Assembly: GCA_004557545.1 (NCBI GenBank)
Contig: SFGV01000042.1
Span: 1-16,762, forward strand
Direction of reading: 5' to 3'
DNA from: Succinatimonas hippei
GTDB taxonomy: Bacteria > Pseudomonadota > Gammaproteobacteria > Enterobacterales > Succinivibrionaceae
DNA: 16,762 bases
The notes under the pieces are model-generated. The model was not told where the DNA came from. It did not search any database and saw only the letters and a program-made list of their open reading frames with translations. Position numbers and translations under genes: made by a program. Shown piece after piece: positions 7,023-16,567 of this stretch (position 1 is the stretch's first letter; each line of letters begins with the position of its first letter).

Positions 7023-8309
7023 ATGGATCTAGCAACCTTAACGCTTTTTGTAACTCTCATCGTATGTCTGGTGCTGGGAGTGCCGATCATCTGGTCACTG
7101 GCGCTCTCATGCGTCGCCTCAATCGCGGTAAACCCTGATCTGAGCTTCGTCATCATCGGTCAGCGTATGTTCGCGGGCGCGGACTCGTTCTCGCTTCTGG
7201 CGGTTCCCGCGTTCATGCTTGCCGGCGACATCATGAGCAATGGCGGTCTGTCAAAAAGACTCATCGACTTTGCCGACGCCTTAGTAGGATGGATCGCCGG
7301 CGGCGTATCAATCGTGGCGATTTCAGCCTGCGCGTTCTTTGCCGCTATCTCAGGATCATCGATGGCTACCACTGCATCAATCGGCGGCGTCATGTACCCT
7401 GAAATGATAAAACGCGGCTACCCCAAGGCTTATTCCGCGGCCATTCAGGCCATAGGCGGAACGCTTGGAGTGGTGATCCCGCCTTCAATCGTGTTCGTGA
7501 TCTACGGTACCGTCACCGGAGTTTCCATCTCAAAGCTTCTGATGTCAGGTATTATCCCGGGGATCTTCTGCGGTCTTATGCTGGCGCTGTACTGCTATGT
7601 GGTGGCGCGCAGACGCAAGTTCCAGAGAGGCTCTGAGTTCAAGCCCATGAATGTGGTTGTGGCCTTCAAGCGCGCCTTCTGGGCTTTGATGATGCCGGTG
7701 ATCATCTTAGGCGGTATTTACGCCTCGGTGTTCACCCCGACCGAGGCCGCTGTGGTATCGGTGTTTTACGGCGTGATTGTCTGCATGTTCATATACCGTG
7801 AGGTGAACGTGGTTTCCTTCTGGAAGATCTGCCAGAACACCGCCATCACTACCGCCAATCTGATGGGACTTGTGGCCTCTGCGTCAGTCTTTGCCTACCT
7901 TGTGACCATGTACAACATCCCCACCAGGGTTACGGAATTCTTTATGGGATTCTGCGACACCAAGGTGATGTTCATGCTGCTCATAAACCTCATCATGATA
8001 GTCGCCGGAATGTTCCTCGACAACGGTTCGATCATCCTGATCCTGGGACCGATCTTGGCTCCGCTTGCCGTAAGCTACGGAATTGATCCTATTCAGTTTG
8101 GTCTGGTGGTCGTGTTCGTGCTCTCCATGGGACAGTGCACGCCGCCGTTTGGAACATGCATGTTCATAGCCTGCGGGATCTCAAACCTGCCGGTAATGAA
8201 CGTGGCCAGGGCTCTGATGGGATTTATCTTAGTTGAGATCGCCTGCGCGTTGCTTTTCAGCTTTGTGCCGTTCTTCTCAACCTATATCCCGCAACTTCTA
8301 TCAAACTAA
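7023..8309 (+). CDS. dctM: TRAP transporter large permease subunit, DctM family
   Basis: This 428-residue protein is the channel subunit that couples sodium flow to solute import. It is hydrophobic throughout, with about eleven to twelve membrane segments, and shows the family blocks: AVPAFMLAGDIMSNGGLSKR, AAISGSSMATTASIGGVMYP with PEMIKRGYPK, the hairpin GTLGVVIPPSIVFVIYG, FTPTEAAVVSVFYG, and near the end VVFVLSMGQCTPPFGTCMF. I chose ATG at 7023, four bases after the dctQ stop with GGGGAG seven bases upstream. A longer in-frame start at 6984 would add 13 polar residues inside dctQ and has no ribosome binding site. Length matches normal DctM proteins of about 425 residues. Confidence 0.95.
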   Translation: MDLATLTLFVTLIVCLVLGVPIIWSLALSCVASIAVNPDLSFVIIGQRMFAGADSFSLLAVPAFMLAGDIMSNGGLSKRLIDFADALVGWIAGGVSIVAISACAFFAAISGSSMATTASIGGVMYPEMIKRGYPKAYSAAIQAIGGTLGVVIPPSIVFVIYGTVTGVSISKLLMSGIIPGIFCGLMLALYCYVVARRRKFQRGSEFKPMNVVVAFKRAFWALMMPVIILGGIYASVFTPTEAAVVSVFYGVIVCMFIYREVNVVSFWKICQNTAITTANLMGLVASASVFAYLVTMYNIPTRVTEFFMGFCDTKVMFMLLINLIMIVAGMFLDNGSIILILGPILAPLAVSYGIDPIQFGLVVVFVLSMGQCTPPFGTCMFIACGISNLPVMNVARALMGFILVEIACALLFSFVPFFSTYIPQLLSN

Positions 8310-8327
8310 TAACGTACAAATAAACAA

Positions 8328-8349
8328 GACGCGCCGTAAATGGCGCGTC
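8328..8349 (+). promoter_or_regulatory. Intercistronic hairpin between dctM and the aldolase gene
   Basis: GACGCGCC (8328-8335) and GGCGCGTC (8342-8349) form a perfect GC-rich 8-bp stem with a six-base loop. The aldolase ribosome binding site follows within ten bases and there is no T tract. It probably sets mRNA stability or relative expression between transport and enzyme genes rather than ending transcription. Confidence 0.6.
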
Positions 8350-8367
8350 ATCTGCCAGGAGTATTAA

Positions 8368-9015
8368 GTGAATACGCTTGAATTTATAAAAGAGCACCGG
8401 CTCGTTTCGATATCCCGTCAGGTATACGGAGAGGAACTGCTCGAGTGCGCCAGACGCCTTATAAAGGGCGGAATAAGATGCCTCGAGATCACCTTTGATC
8501 AGGCATCCTCAACTAATCTTAAAGACACACCATCGTCAATTACCATGATTAAAAAGGAGCTTGGCGATGAGATCTGCGTAGGCGCTGGAACGGTTATGAC
8601 ACTTGATCAGGCCAAAGCCGCCAAGGACGCCGGAGCGGATTTCGCGCTCGCCCCCAACACCGACGTGAAGGTCATACATGAGATAAAGCGCCTTGACATG
8701 GTGGCGGTCCCGGGAGCCTTCAGCCCCTCTGAGATTGCGATCGCCTGGAATGAGGGCGCGGACATAGTGAAGATCTTCCCGATAGCCCAGTTGGGTGTTC
8801 CCTACCTCAAAGCGGTGCGCGGTCCCATCAACCATATCCCGCTCATGGCGGTAGGCGGCGTGAGCGAGGAGAATGTGGCCGATTTTATGAAAAACGGCTG
8901 CTGCAGCGCGGGGGTAGGCTCAAACATCATCAACCGCAAACGCGCGCAGGCGCGTGATTTTGACGCGGTGGAGAAAGCCGCCGCGGGCTTTGTAAAGGCC
9001 ATAAAGAACATCTGA
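8368..9015 (+). CDS. dgoA: 2-dehydro-3-deoxy-6-phosphogalactonate (KDPGal/KDPG) aldolase
   Basis: This class I aldolase splits 2-keto-3-deoxy-6-phosphogalactonate into pyruvate and glyceraldehyde-3-phosphate in the cytoplasm. The 215-residue protein has the KDPG/KHG aldolase fold landmarks: general acid/base Glu in CLEITF (E40), VGAGTVMTLDQA (71-82), ALAPNTD (93-99), VPGAFSPSEI (114-123), the Schiff-base Lys in VKIFP (K135) and the phosphate loop AVGGV (161-165). The third block reads APNTD rather than the more common SPG-type end, and I40-side residues differ from E. coli Eda. The start is GTG at 8368 with AGGAG (8357-8361) six bases upstream; no ATG fits. KDPG (Eda) and KDPGal (DgoA) aldolases cannot be told apart surely by eye. 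The adjoining galactonokinase and galactonate dehydratase argue for DgoA. Confidence 0.9.
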   Translation: MNTLEFIKEHRLVSISRQVYGEELLECARRLIKGGIRCLEITFDQASSTNLKDTPSSITMIKKELGDEICVGAGTVMTLDQAKAAKDAGADFALAPNTDVKVIHEIKRLDMVAVPGAFSPSEIAIAWNEGADIVKIFPIAQLGVPYLKAVRGPINHIPLMAVGGVSEENVADFMKNGCCSAGVGSNIINRKRAQARDFDAVEKAAAGFVKAIKNI

Positions 9016-9046
9016 ACACGAACAAGGAAGTTAAGGAGTGACGATT

Positions 9047-9952
9047 ATGTCAGCTGAGAATTTTGTGGTTATCGACTGGGGTTCAACCAATATCAGAGCC
9101 TTTTTGTATCTTGACGGAAAGCAGGCTGATGTCAAAAAATCCCATGAGGGCGTGACTACTGTAAGAGGCGCGCAGTGCGAGGGCGCCTTTGACCGCCTTA
9201 CCGGTCAGTGGTTTGAGAAATACGGCGCCATGCCGGTAATCATGGCGGGTATGGTAGGTTCGGTAAACGGCTGGGCGGACGCGCAGTATCTTGAGTGCCC
9301 GGTGGATCTGGCCGAGCTTCCCATGCATCTTACCGAGGTCAAGCATTCAAAGGGCTACCGGATCCGCATTGTCCCGGGACTTTGCGTAAAGGATCCTGAC
9401 AACTACAACGTCATAAGAGGCGAGGAAACCCAGCTTGCCGGAGCGGTGGCCTCCAGGCCCTCAAAGGTCTATCTGATGCCCGGCACTCACTGCAAGTGGG
9501 TGCTCGCGGATGGCTCCAGGGTGAAATCCTTCCGCACTGCCATGACAGGCGAGATCCTCTCGGTGATGATGCAGTATTCGCTTGTGGGCTTAGGCGCCGG
9601 AGAGCAGGAGGACTCGGAGGAGGACTTCATGAAAGGCCTTGAGCGCGGCTATAAGGAGAACAACGTTCTGCCAAGACTCTTTGAGGTGCGCGGGGCGAGA
9701 ATTCTTGGTGGCCTTAAAGCCTCTCACAGCCGTGATTACTTATCAGGATTGCTCATCGGCGGTGAGATCGCCTCAATGCAGAGGATCTTCAAATTCTCAA
9801 AGGATGACGGAGAGATAGTGATAATCGGCAGCCCGATGCTCGCCAGGCGCTATGTCAAAGGACTTGAGCTCGCGGGACTTAAATCAGCGTGCCTTGATGG
9901 TGACGAGGCCTTCTTAGGCGGCATGCTCCCGCTTGCCAAATCACTGCTTTAA
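9047..9952 (+). CDS. dgoK: 2-dehydro-3-deoxygalactonokinase
   Basis: This ATP-dependent kinase phosphorylates 2-keto-3-deoxygalactonate at O6, the step before the aldolase. The 301-residue protein matches the DgoK family: the N-terminal phosphate-binding loop VVIDWGSTNIRAFL (D10 to N15 core), MAGMVGS (66-72), CPVDLAELP, VPGL, VIRGEETQL (122-130) and LMPGTHCKWV (143-152). The FRTAMTGEI stretch follows, and near the C-terminus VIIGSPMLARRY gives the second ATP-side motif. Length is close to the usual 290 or so. I place the start at ATG 9047: the in-frame GTG at 9038 shares its first base with the end of the AAGGAG ribosome binding site (9033-9038), which sits eight bases before 9047. It lies 31 bases after the aldolase gene and 15 before the dehydratase gene. 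Confidence 0.94.
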   Translation: MSAENFVVIDWGSTNIRAFLYLDGKQADVKKSHEGVTTVRGAQCEGAFDRLTGQWFEKYGAMPVIMAGMVGSVNGWADAQYLECPVDLAELPMHLTEVKHSKGYRIRIVPGLCVKDPDNYNVIRGEETQLAGAVASRPSKVYLMPGTHCKWVLADGSRVKSFRTAMTGEILSVMMQYSLVGLGAGEQEDSEEDFMKGLERGYKENNVLPRLFEVRGARILGGLKASHSRDYLSGLLIGGEIASMQRIFKFSKDDGEIVIIGSPMLARRYVKGLELAGLKSACLDGDEAFLGGMLPLAKSLL

Positions 9953-9967
9953 GGTAAGGGGGCTTGT

Positions 9968-11116
9968 ATGAAAATAACCGCGATTAAGACTTACCGCGTG
10001 CCTCCGCGCTGGCTTTTTGTGAAGCTTGAGACCGATGAGGGCATCTCGGGCTGGGGCGAGCCGGTGGTCGAGGGGCACGCCAGGACCGTTGAGGCGGCGG
10101 TGCATGAGATCTCAGACTACATAAAAGGATCTGATCCATCACGTATCAACGATATCTGGAACATGCTCTACCGCACGCGTTTCTACCGCGGAGGCCCGGT
10201 CATGATGTCGGCGATCGCCGGTGTCGACCAGGCGCTGTGGGATCTCAAGGGCAAGGCTCTGGGGGTAAACGTTACCGAGCTTCTGGGCGGACGCTGCCGT
10301 GACAAGATCAAGGCCTACAGCTGGGTCGGCGGTGACAGACCCTCTGATGTGGCTGACGGGATCCGCAAGCTCCAAAAGATCGGCTTTGACACCTTCAAGC
10401 TCAACGGCTGTGAGGATCTGGGCTTTATCGACACCCACAGGAAGGTAGCCCATTCGATTAAAATCGCCGCCGAGATCAGGGAGACCTTTGGGGATGATAT
10501 CGAGTTCGCGCTCGACTTCCACGGACGCGTGACCGCCCCCATGGCAAAGATAATGATGAAGGAGCTTGAGCCATATCATCCTCTGTTCATTGAGGAGCCG
10601 GTGCTTGCCGAGAACTGCGAGTACTACAGGACGCTCGCCGACGGCTCAGGTCTCATCATCGCCGCGGGCGAGCGCATGTACTCGCGCTGGGACTTCCGCA
10701 GAGTGCTCGAGGGCAGGGGAGTGTCAATCCTGCAGCCTGATCTCTCACACGCAGGCGGCATAACCGAGTGCCTTAAGATAGCGGCCATGGCTGAGGCGTA
10801 CGACGTAGCGCTGGCGCCGCACTGCCCGCTGGGGCCTGTAGCTCTGGCCTCCTGCCTCGCGGTCGACATGGTGTGCTACAACGCCGCGCTGCAGGAGCAG
10901 AGCATGGGCATTCACTACAATAAGGGCGCCGAGCTTCTGACCTATGTCCGAAACCCTGAGGACTTTGATATGTCAGACGGCTATCTGCACGCGCTGACCA
11001 AACCGGGCCTTGGAGTTGAGGTTAACGAGGAGGCGCTCATCGAGGCCTCAAAGAAGGATATCTCATGGCACAACCCGGTCTGGCGTCATCCTGACGGGTC
11101 AGTTTCCGAGTGGTAG
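9968..11116 (+). CDS. dgoD: D-galactonate dehydratase
   Basis: This enolase-superfamily enzyme (mandelate racemase subgroup) removes water from D-galactonate to give 2-keto-3-deoxygalactonate, the first step of the pathway. The protein is 382 residues, the same length as E. coli DgoD as I recall it. The key residues fall at the expected places: metal ligands D183 (LDFHGR), E209 (IEEPV) and E235 (AGER), the catalytic base H185 and the acid H285 (APHCPLGP). The capping N-terminal domain with GISGWGEPVVEGH (25-37) and YRGGPVMMSAIAGVDQALWD (73-92) is also family-typical. The start at 9968 has AAGGGG-type pairing five bases upstream, 15 bases after dgoK. It is the last gene of the operon and a strong terminator follows. 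Related dehydratases use other sugar acids, but residue agreement plus neighbours make D-galactonate the best call. Confidence 0.94.
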   Translation: MKITAIKTYRVPPRWLFVKLETDEGISGWGEPVVEGHARTVEAAVHEISDYIKGSDPSRINDIWNMLYRTRFYRGGPVMMSAIAGVDQALWDLKGKALGVNVTELLGGRCRDKIKAYSWVGGDRPSDVADGIRKLQKIGFDTFKLNGCEDLGFIDTHRKVAHSIKIAAEIRETFGDDIEFALDFHGRVTAPMAKIMMKELEPYHPLFIEEPVLAENCEYYRTLADGSGLIIAAGERMYSRWDFRRVLEGRGVSILQPDLSHAGGITECLKIAAMAEAYDVALAPHCPLGPVALASCLAVDMVCYNAALQEQSMGIHYNKGAELLTYVRNPEDFDMSDGYLHALTKPGLGVEVNEEALIEASKKDISWHNPVWRHPDGSVSEW

Positions 11117-11140
11117 TCAGTCTCATCTGAGACAAACGCT

Positions 11141-11168
11141 AAAACCGGGCATAAAAGCCCGGTTTTTT
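11141..11168 (+). terminator. Intrinsic terminator of the galactonate operon
   Basis: AAAACCGGGC (11141-11150) pairs with GCCCGGTTTT (11157-11166), giving a 10-bp stem with a six-base loop, and the T run continues to 11168. The A block on the left makes it potentially bidirectional. Confidence 0.9.
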
Positions 11169-11189
11169 ACGCGCCAAATCGGGCTTTTC

Positions 11190-11218
11190 TTGATGCGCGT
11201 TGCCTTTCTCAATATAAT
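11190..11218 (+). promoter_or_regulatory. Sigma-70 promoter of aspS
   Basis: TTGATG (11190-11195) and a perfect TATAAT (11213-11218) are separated by 17 bases. Transcription should start near 11225, leaving a leader of about 140 bases. This is the best-matching promoter in the window. Confidence 0.75.
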
Positions 11219-11224
11219 ATTCGT

Positions 11225-11364
11225 TTCAGAATTTACGTCGCCACGACGGGCGGAATGTCCGGTATTCGCGGCGAGGGCGTGGTGATCCCTCATGATCCCT
11301 GATTGGGGACGGAGCTTTTATAAATCAGGAACACCAGGCTTTAAGCGTCCGGAGGCTTTTTTAT
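11225..11364 (+). other. aspS 5' leader
   Basis: The leader is about 140 bases long and has no convincing leader ORF or T-box-like terminator. It contains a near-perfect tandem repeat of ten bases (TGATCCCTCA at 11283-11292 and TGATCCCTGA at 11293-11302), followed by a small TCCC/GGGA hairpin (11296-11309). The ribosome binding site GGAGG is at 11351-11355. Any regulatory role is unproven. Confidence 0.35.
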
Positions 11365-13134
11365 ATGTCAATGCGTACTGCGTATTGCGGTGACACAGTC
11401 AAGTCACCAAGCGGCAGTGAGGTTACGCTTTGCGGCTGGGTTAACCGCAGACGCGATCTCGGAGGACTAATCTTCATCGATCTGCGCGATCGCACGGGGA
11501 TCGTTCAGGTGGTGTTTGATCCTGACAGCGGAGATGTCCACACCAAAGCCTCTGAGCTTCGCAACGAGTACTGCGTAAAGGTTACCGGCAGGATCCGCAA
11601 CCGCCCTGACAATCAGGTCAACGGGGACATGCCCACCGGTAAAATCGAGATCTACGCGAGCGATCTTGTGATCTTCAACAAATCAGCCCCGCTTCCTATC
11701 GATTTCTCAAAGGACAACTCAGAGGAGCAGCGTCTGCGTTACCGCTACCTCGATCTGCGCCGTCCTTACATGACAGCCCAGCTTTTAAAGCGCTCCGAGA
11801 TCACTCATTTCGTGCGCCGTTTTATGGACGCGCATGGCTTTATCGATATTGAGACCCCGATGCTCACCAAGGCGACTCCTGAGGGAGCCCGAGACTATCT
11901 GGTGCCGTCCCGTATCCATCATGGCAAGTTCTACGCTCTGCCGCAGAGCCCGCAGCTTTTCAAGCAGCTTCTTATGATCGCCGGCTACGACCGCTATTAT
12001 CAGATCACCAAGTGCTTCCGCGATGAGGATCTCAGAGCTGACCGTCAGCCTGAGTTCACCCAGATCGATATCGAGACCTCCTTCATGACCTCAGATGAGG
12101 TGCGCGAGGTCGCCGAGGATCTGATGGTAAGCCTGTTTAAGGAGGTGCGCGGGGTTGATCTCGGGAAGCTCCCGGTCATGAAATGGGAAGAAGCGATGGA
12201 TCGCTTCGGCTCTGACAAGCCGGATCTGCGCATTCCCTTTGAGCTGCATATCCTGGATGAGGCGGTAAAGAACGCTGAGTTCAAGGTGCTTTCAGAGCCT
12301 GCCTCCGATCCCAAGTCACGCGTCATCGGCTTCGCGCTCCCCGGGGGCGCCGTACTAAGCCGCCGCGAGATTGACGCTTACGCCGAGTATGTCAAAAAGC
12401 TCGGTCTGGGCGGTCTTATCCATATCAAGGTTGAGGATCTTTCAAAGGGCAAGGAAGGCCTTAAATCCTCAATCCAGAAGCACGCTACCGAGACTGAGCT
12501 TTTGGAGATGTGCAAACTCTGTGGCGCCAGGGACGGGGACATCGTCTTTATCGGCGCGGGCGCGAGAGTAAAGACCGCGACCGCCATGGGCGCTTTGCGC
12601 TGCAAGTGCGCCCGCGACCGCAAGCTGGTGCAGGATGGCTATAAAGCGCTGTGGGTCGTCGACTTCCCGATGTTTGAGATAACCGAGGAGGCCGGGCTTA
12701 CCGCCATGCACCATCCCTTCACCGCGCCGAAGAATGTGACCCCGGAGCAGCTTATCGCCGATCCTATGTCCGTTTACGCCGACGCGTATGATCTGGTGAT
12801 CAACGGCTATGAGTCAGGCGGCGGTTCCGCCCGTATCTATGATGAGAACATGCAGCAGGCGGTATTCAAGGTTTTAGGCATAAGTCAGGATGAGGCCCGC
12901 GAGAAATTCGGTTTCCTGCTCGACGCCCTTTCATTTGGCGCGCCTCCTCACGCCGGACTTGCCTTCGGCCTTGACCGCGTGACCATGCTCATCACAGGAA
13001 CGGATAACATCCGTGACGTCATCGCCTTCCCGAAGACTACCGCCGCGGCGGATCTTATGAGCGGAGCGCCTAATGTCGCTACGCCTGAGGCTTTAAAGGA
13101 GCTTGCCATCGCCGTTACCGACGAGGAAGCCTAA
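11365..13134 (+). CDS. aspS: Aspartyl-tRNA synthetase
   Basis: This class II synthetase charges tRNA-Asp with aspartate. The 589-residue protein has all bacterial-type parts: the OB-fold anticodon-binding domain (about 1-108, with CGWVNRRRDLGGLIFIDLRD), motif 1 (RSEITHFVRRFMDAHGFIDIETP), the aspartate-site loop QSPQLFKQLL (194-203), motif 2 (CFRDEDLRADRQPEFTQIDIE, 217-237), the inserted bacterial GAD domain (roughly 290-420) and motif 3 (GLAFGLDRVTMLITG, from 531). The tail TDNIRDVIAFPKTTAAADLM is also typical. The start at 11365 has GGAGG nine bases upstream; ATG at 11371 is an alternative that loses two residues. The specific form is the usual gammaproteobacterial AspRS. aspS followed by yebC matches the order in many gammaproteobacteria. 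Confidence 0.98.
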   Translation: MSMRTAYCGDTVKSPSGSEVTLCGWVNRRRDLGGLIFIDLRDRTGIVQVVFDPDSGDVHTKASELRNEYCVKVTGRIRNRPDNQVNGDMPTGKIEIYASDLVIFNKSAPLPIDFSKDNSEEQRLRYRYLDLRRPYMTAQLLKRSEITHFVRRFMDAHGFIDIETPMLTKATPEGARDYLVPSRIHHGKFYALPQSPQLFKQLLMIAGYDRYYQITKCFRDEDLRADRQPEFTQIDIETSFMTSDEVREVAEDLMVSLFKEVRGVDLGKLPVMKWEEAMDRFGSDKPDLRIPFELHILDEAVKNAEFKVLSEPASDPKSRVIGFALPGGAVLSRREIDAYAEYVKKLGLGGLIHIKVEDLSKGKEGLKSSIQKHATETELLEMCKLCGARDGDIVFIGAGARVKTATAMGALRCKCARDRKLVQDGYKALWVVDFPMFEITEEAGLTAMHHPFTAPKNVTPEQLIADPMSVYADAYDLVINGYESGGGSARIYDENMQQAVFKVLGISQDEAREKFGFLLDALSFGAPPHAGLAFGLDRVTMLITGTDNIRDVIAFPKTTAAADLMSGAPNVATPEALKELAIAVTDEEA

Positions 13135-13145
13135 GAATTTAAACA

Positions 13146-13163
13146 GGGTGCGCGAAGGCGCCC
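13146..13163 (+). promoter_or_regulatory. Small hairpin between aspS and yebC
   Basis: GGGTGC (13146-13151) pairs with GCGCCC (13158-13163), including one T-G pair, around a six-base loop. Only CTTTC follows, so at most it is a weak attenuator that lets transcription run on into yebC. Confidence 0.4.
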
Positions 13164-13185
13164 CTTTCAACGGAGAAAATCAGCT

Positions 13186-13947
13186 ATGTCAGGACATTCC
13201 AAGTGGGCGAACATCCGCTTCCGTAAGGCAGCGCAGGACGCCAAGCGCGGCAAGGTATTCACCAAGCTCATCCGCGAGATCACTACCGCGGCCCGTGTTG
13301 GCGGCGGTGAAGAGGCCAATAACCCGAGACTGCGCGCGGCCGTTGTCGCCGCTCTGGCTCAGAACATGACCCGCGACACCATAAAGCGCGCCATTGAGCG
13401 CGGCGCCGGCGGCGGCGAGGGCGCTGATCTTGAGAACATTACCTATGAGGGCTATGGTGTCGGCGGCATCGCCGTAATGGTCGAGTGCATGACTGACAAT
13501 CACAACCGCACCGCCTCTGACGTGCGCCACGCTTTCACCAAGTTCGGCGGCAACCTCGGTACCTCCGGATCGGTTTCATACCTTTTCACCAAGAAGGGCG
13601 TGATCACCTTTGCCCCTGATGAGGATGGCAACATGCCTCTTGATGAGGAGAAGGCGATGGAGATTGGCCTTGACGCCGGCGCAGACGACATCGTCACCAA
13701 TGCCGATGGCTCAATTGATGTTTACACCACCCCTGATGCCTTCGCCGACGTGGTCGAGGCTTTTGACAAGAAAGGGATCAAGCCGGTATCAGCCGAAATC
13801 ACTCAGGTTCCCTCAAACGAGGTCAAGCTTGACAAGGAATCAGCCGTCAAGTTCATGCGCATGATCGACGCGCTTGAGGATCTCGACGACACTCAGCAGG
13901 TTTATCACAACGCTGAGCTGCCTGAGGACTTTGAGCCTGAGGAATGA
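13186..13947 (+). CDS. yebC: YebC/PmpR-family protein (translation or transcription factor)
   Basis: This 253-residue protein belongs to the widespread YebC family. It opens with the invariant MSGHSKWANIRFRKAAQDAK, followed by RGKVFTKLIREI, the NMTRDTIKRAIERG helix, EGYGVGGIAVMVECMTDNHN and GNLGTSGSVSYLF, then an acidic end (EDLDDTQQVYHNAELPEDFE). Family members have been described as DNA-binding regulators and, more recently, as factors that relieve ribosome stalling at proline-rich stretches; which applies here cannot be seen from sequence. The start at 13186 has GGAG (13172-13175) ten bases upstream. It is 51 bases after aspS and probably shares its transcript. The usual RuvABC genes do not follow; rpoD does. 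Confidence 0.96.
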   Translation: MSGHSKWANIRFRKAAQDAKRGKVFTKLIREITTAARVGGGEEANNPRLRAAVVAALAQNMTRDTIKRAIERGAGGGEGADLENITYEGYGVGGIAVMVECMTDNHNRTASDVRHAFTKFGGNLGTSGSVSYLFTKKGVITFAPDEDGNMPLDEEKAMEIGLDAGADDIVTNADGSIDVYTTPDAFADVVEAFDKKGIKPVSAEITQVPSNEVKLDKESAVKFMRMIDALEDLDDTQQVYHNAELPEDFEPEE

Positions 13948-13967
13948 CGCCTTTTTCAGGCAGAAAC

Positions 13968-14001
13968 AATGGCCAGACCGGTCTGGCCATTTGCATTTTT
14001 C
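13968..14001 (+). terminator. Terminator after yebC with a perfect 24-base palindrome
   Basis: AATGGCCAGACC (13968-13979) and GGTCTGGCCATT (13980-13991) are exactly complementary with no spacer, so the hairpin loop must open within the palindrome. A T-rich stretch (TGCATTTTTCTGTTTTT) follows. It is most likely the end of the aspS-yebC transcript. Confidence 0.75.
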
Positions 14002-14018
14002 TGTTTTTGATCTATAAA
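13991..14018 (+). promoter_or_regulatory. Possible rpoD promoter overlapping the yebC terminator
   Basis: TTGCAT (13991-13996) and TATAAA (14013-14018) are 16 bases apart. Transcription would begin near 14025, immediately before the hairpin at 14028. The overlap with the terminator and the hairpin right at the start make the call uncertain; I see no better pair between 14058 and 14212. Confidence 0.35.
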
Positions 14019-14027
14019 CTCTAATTC

Positions 14028-14058
14028 GGGGCGGAGTTTTTTTTCTCCGGTCCTTTTT
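14028..14058 (+). terminator. Terminator-like hairpin in the rpoD leader
   Basis: A stem of five perfect pairs (CGGAG at 14032-14036 with CTCCG at 14045-14049) extends by three pairs beyond one mismatch to 14028/14053. It has an eight-T loop and is followed by TTTTT (14054-14058). It could be a second terminator after yebC or an attenuator for rpoD. Confidence 0.45.
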
Positions 14059-14161
14059 GGCGTTTCAGGATCCTAAATGATCTCAGCACGCGATGGAGCA
14101 GATCCTTAAAACTTAAGAAGGATACTTTCGCAGTTTGCGTAATTAAAGCGTGGTATGGGGT

Positions 14162-14207
14162 TATCCCGTTAGGGAATGAAACCGCAGCACAGGCATAGTC
14201 CGGGATA
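14162..14207 (+). promoter_or_regulatory. Leader repeat that can mask the rpoD ribosome-binding region
   Basis: TATCCCG (14162-14168) is exactly complementary to CGGGATA (14201-14207), which lies five to eleven bases before the rpoD ATG where the ribosome binding site should be. No GGAG-type site is seen there; GGGA is the only purine core. A further pair, ATCCTT (14102-14107) with AAGGAT (14118-14123), lies upstream. Translational control by folding is possible. Confidence 0.35.
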
Positions 14208-14211
14208 CTAG

Positions 14212-16209
<1,998 letters not shown>

Positions 16210-16224
16210 TAAAAACTATCATGA

Positions 16225-16252
16225 AAAACCCGGCTTTACGCCGGGTTTTCTA
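16225..16252 (+). terminator. Intrinsic terminator of rpoD
   Basis: AAAACCCGGC (16225-16234) pairs with GCCGGGTTTT (16240-16249) around a five-base loop, and the T tract runs into CTAT. It is a strong 10-bp stem sitting 15 bases after the stop. Confidence 0.9.
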
Positions 16253-16567
16253 TGCGCGCGGCAAGCGCTGGCAATAGGTTGAAAGTCTCACCAGTCCCGC
16301 GGAGGATAACGGTAAGCGCGGAGTTTTATGACTATACACGCGCTTACTCAAGAGGAATATCATAAGTCCAAACCATGAAATGACGCGCGATCGCTTACTT
16401 ACAAACCCATGTAGTGAGTCCTACTTGCTTTCCCAAGTAAGCAGTCAGTATCTCCAAAGCCTTTTATAAAGCTGACTTTGCTTGAGATATCAGTGTTTCT
16501 AACATAAGATCAGAAATAACAAATCATTTTTAAGCGTAAAGATAGCTATTTAATCCGGTGGACAACC
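16253..16567. other. Gene-free, repeat-rich stretch between rpoD and the AAA-ATPase-like gene
   Basis: No normal gene is seen in these 315 bases. GTAAGCGCG (16312-16320) faces CGCGCTTAC (16339-16347), and GCTTACTT (16393-16400) faces AAGTAAGC (16435-16442). Within the second pair TACTTG (16422-16427) can instead pair with CAAGTA (16434-16439), so two folds exclude each other. The core CGCTTACT thus recurs in both repeats. A 16-codon frame (16328-16378, MTIHALTQEEYHKSKP) with GGAG a few bases upstream starts inside the first repeat's loop; it may be a leader peptide or chance. Confidence 0.45.
16478..16505 (+). promoter_or_regulatory. Possible promoter of the AAA-ATPase-like gene
   Basis: TTGCTT (16478-16483) and TAACAT (16500-16505) are 16 bases apart, each a partial match to consensus. 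The predicted leader would be about 55 bases. Call made on spacing and position only. Confidence 0.3.

Noticed and set aside
9038..9046. GTG start for DgoK at 9038
   Set aside because: It overlaps the AAGGAG that serves ATG 9047.
10139..10579. 146-codon minus-strand frame opposite the dehydratase gene
   Set aside because: It lies wholly inside dgoD, whose active-site residues are all in place, and shows no domain or ribosome binding site; GC-rich codon use gives such antisense frames by chance.
16253..16567. CRISPR array or tRNA in the repeat-rich stretch
   Set aside because: The repeats are inverted, only two in number and not regularly spaced; no cloverleaf or TTC-type arm was found.
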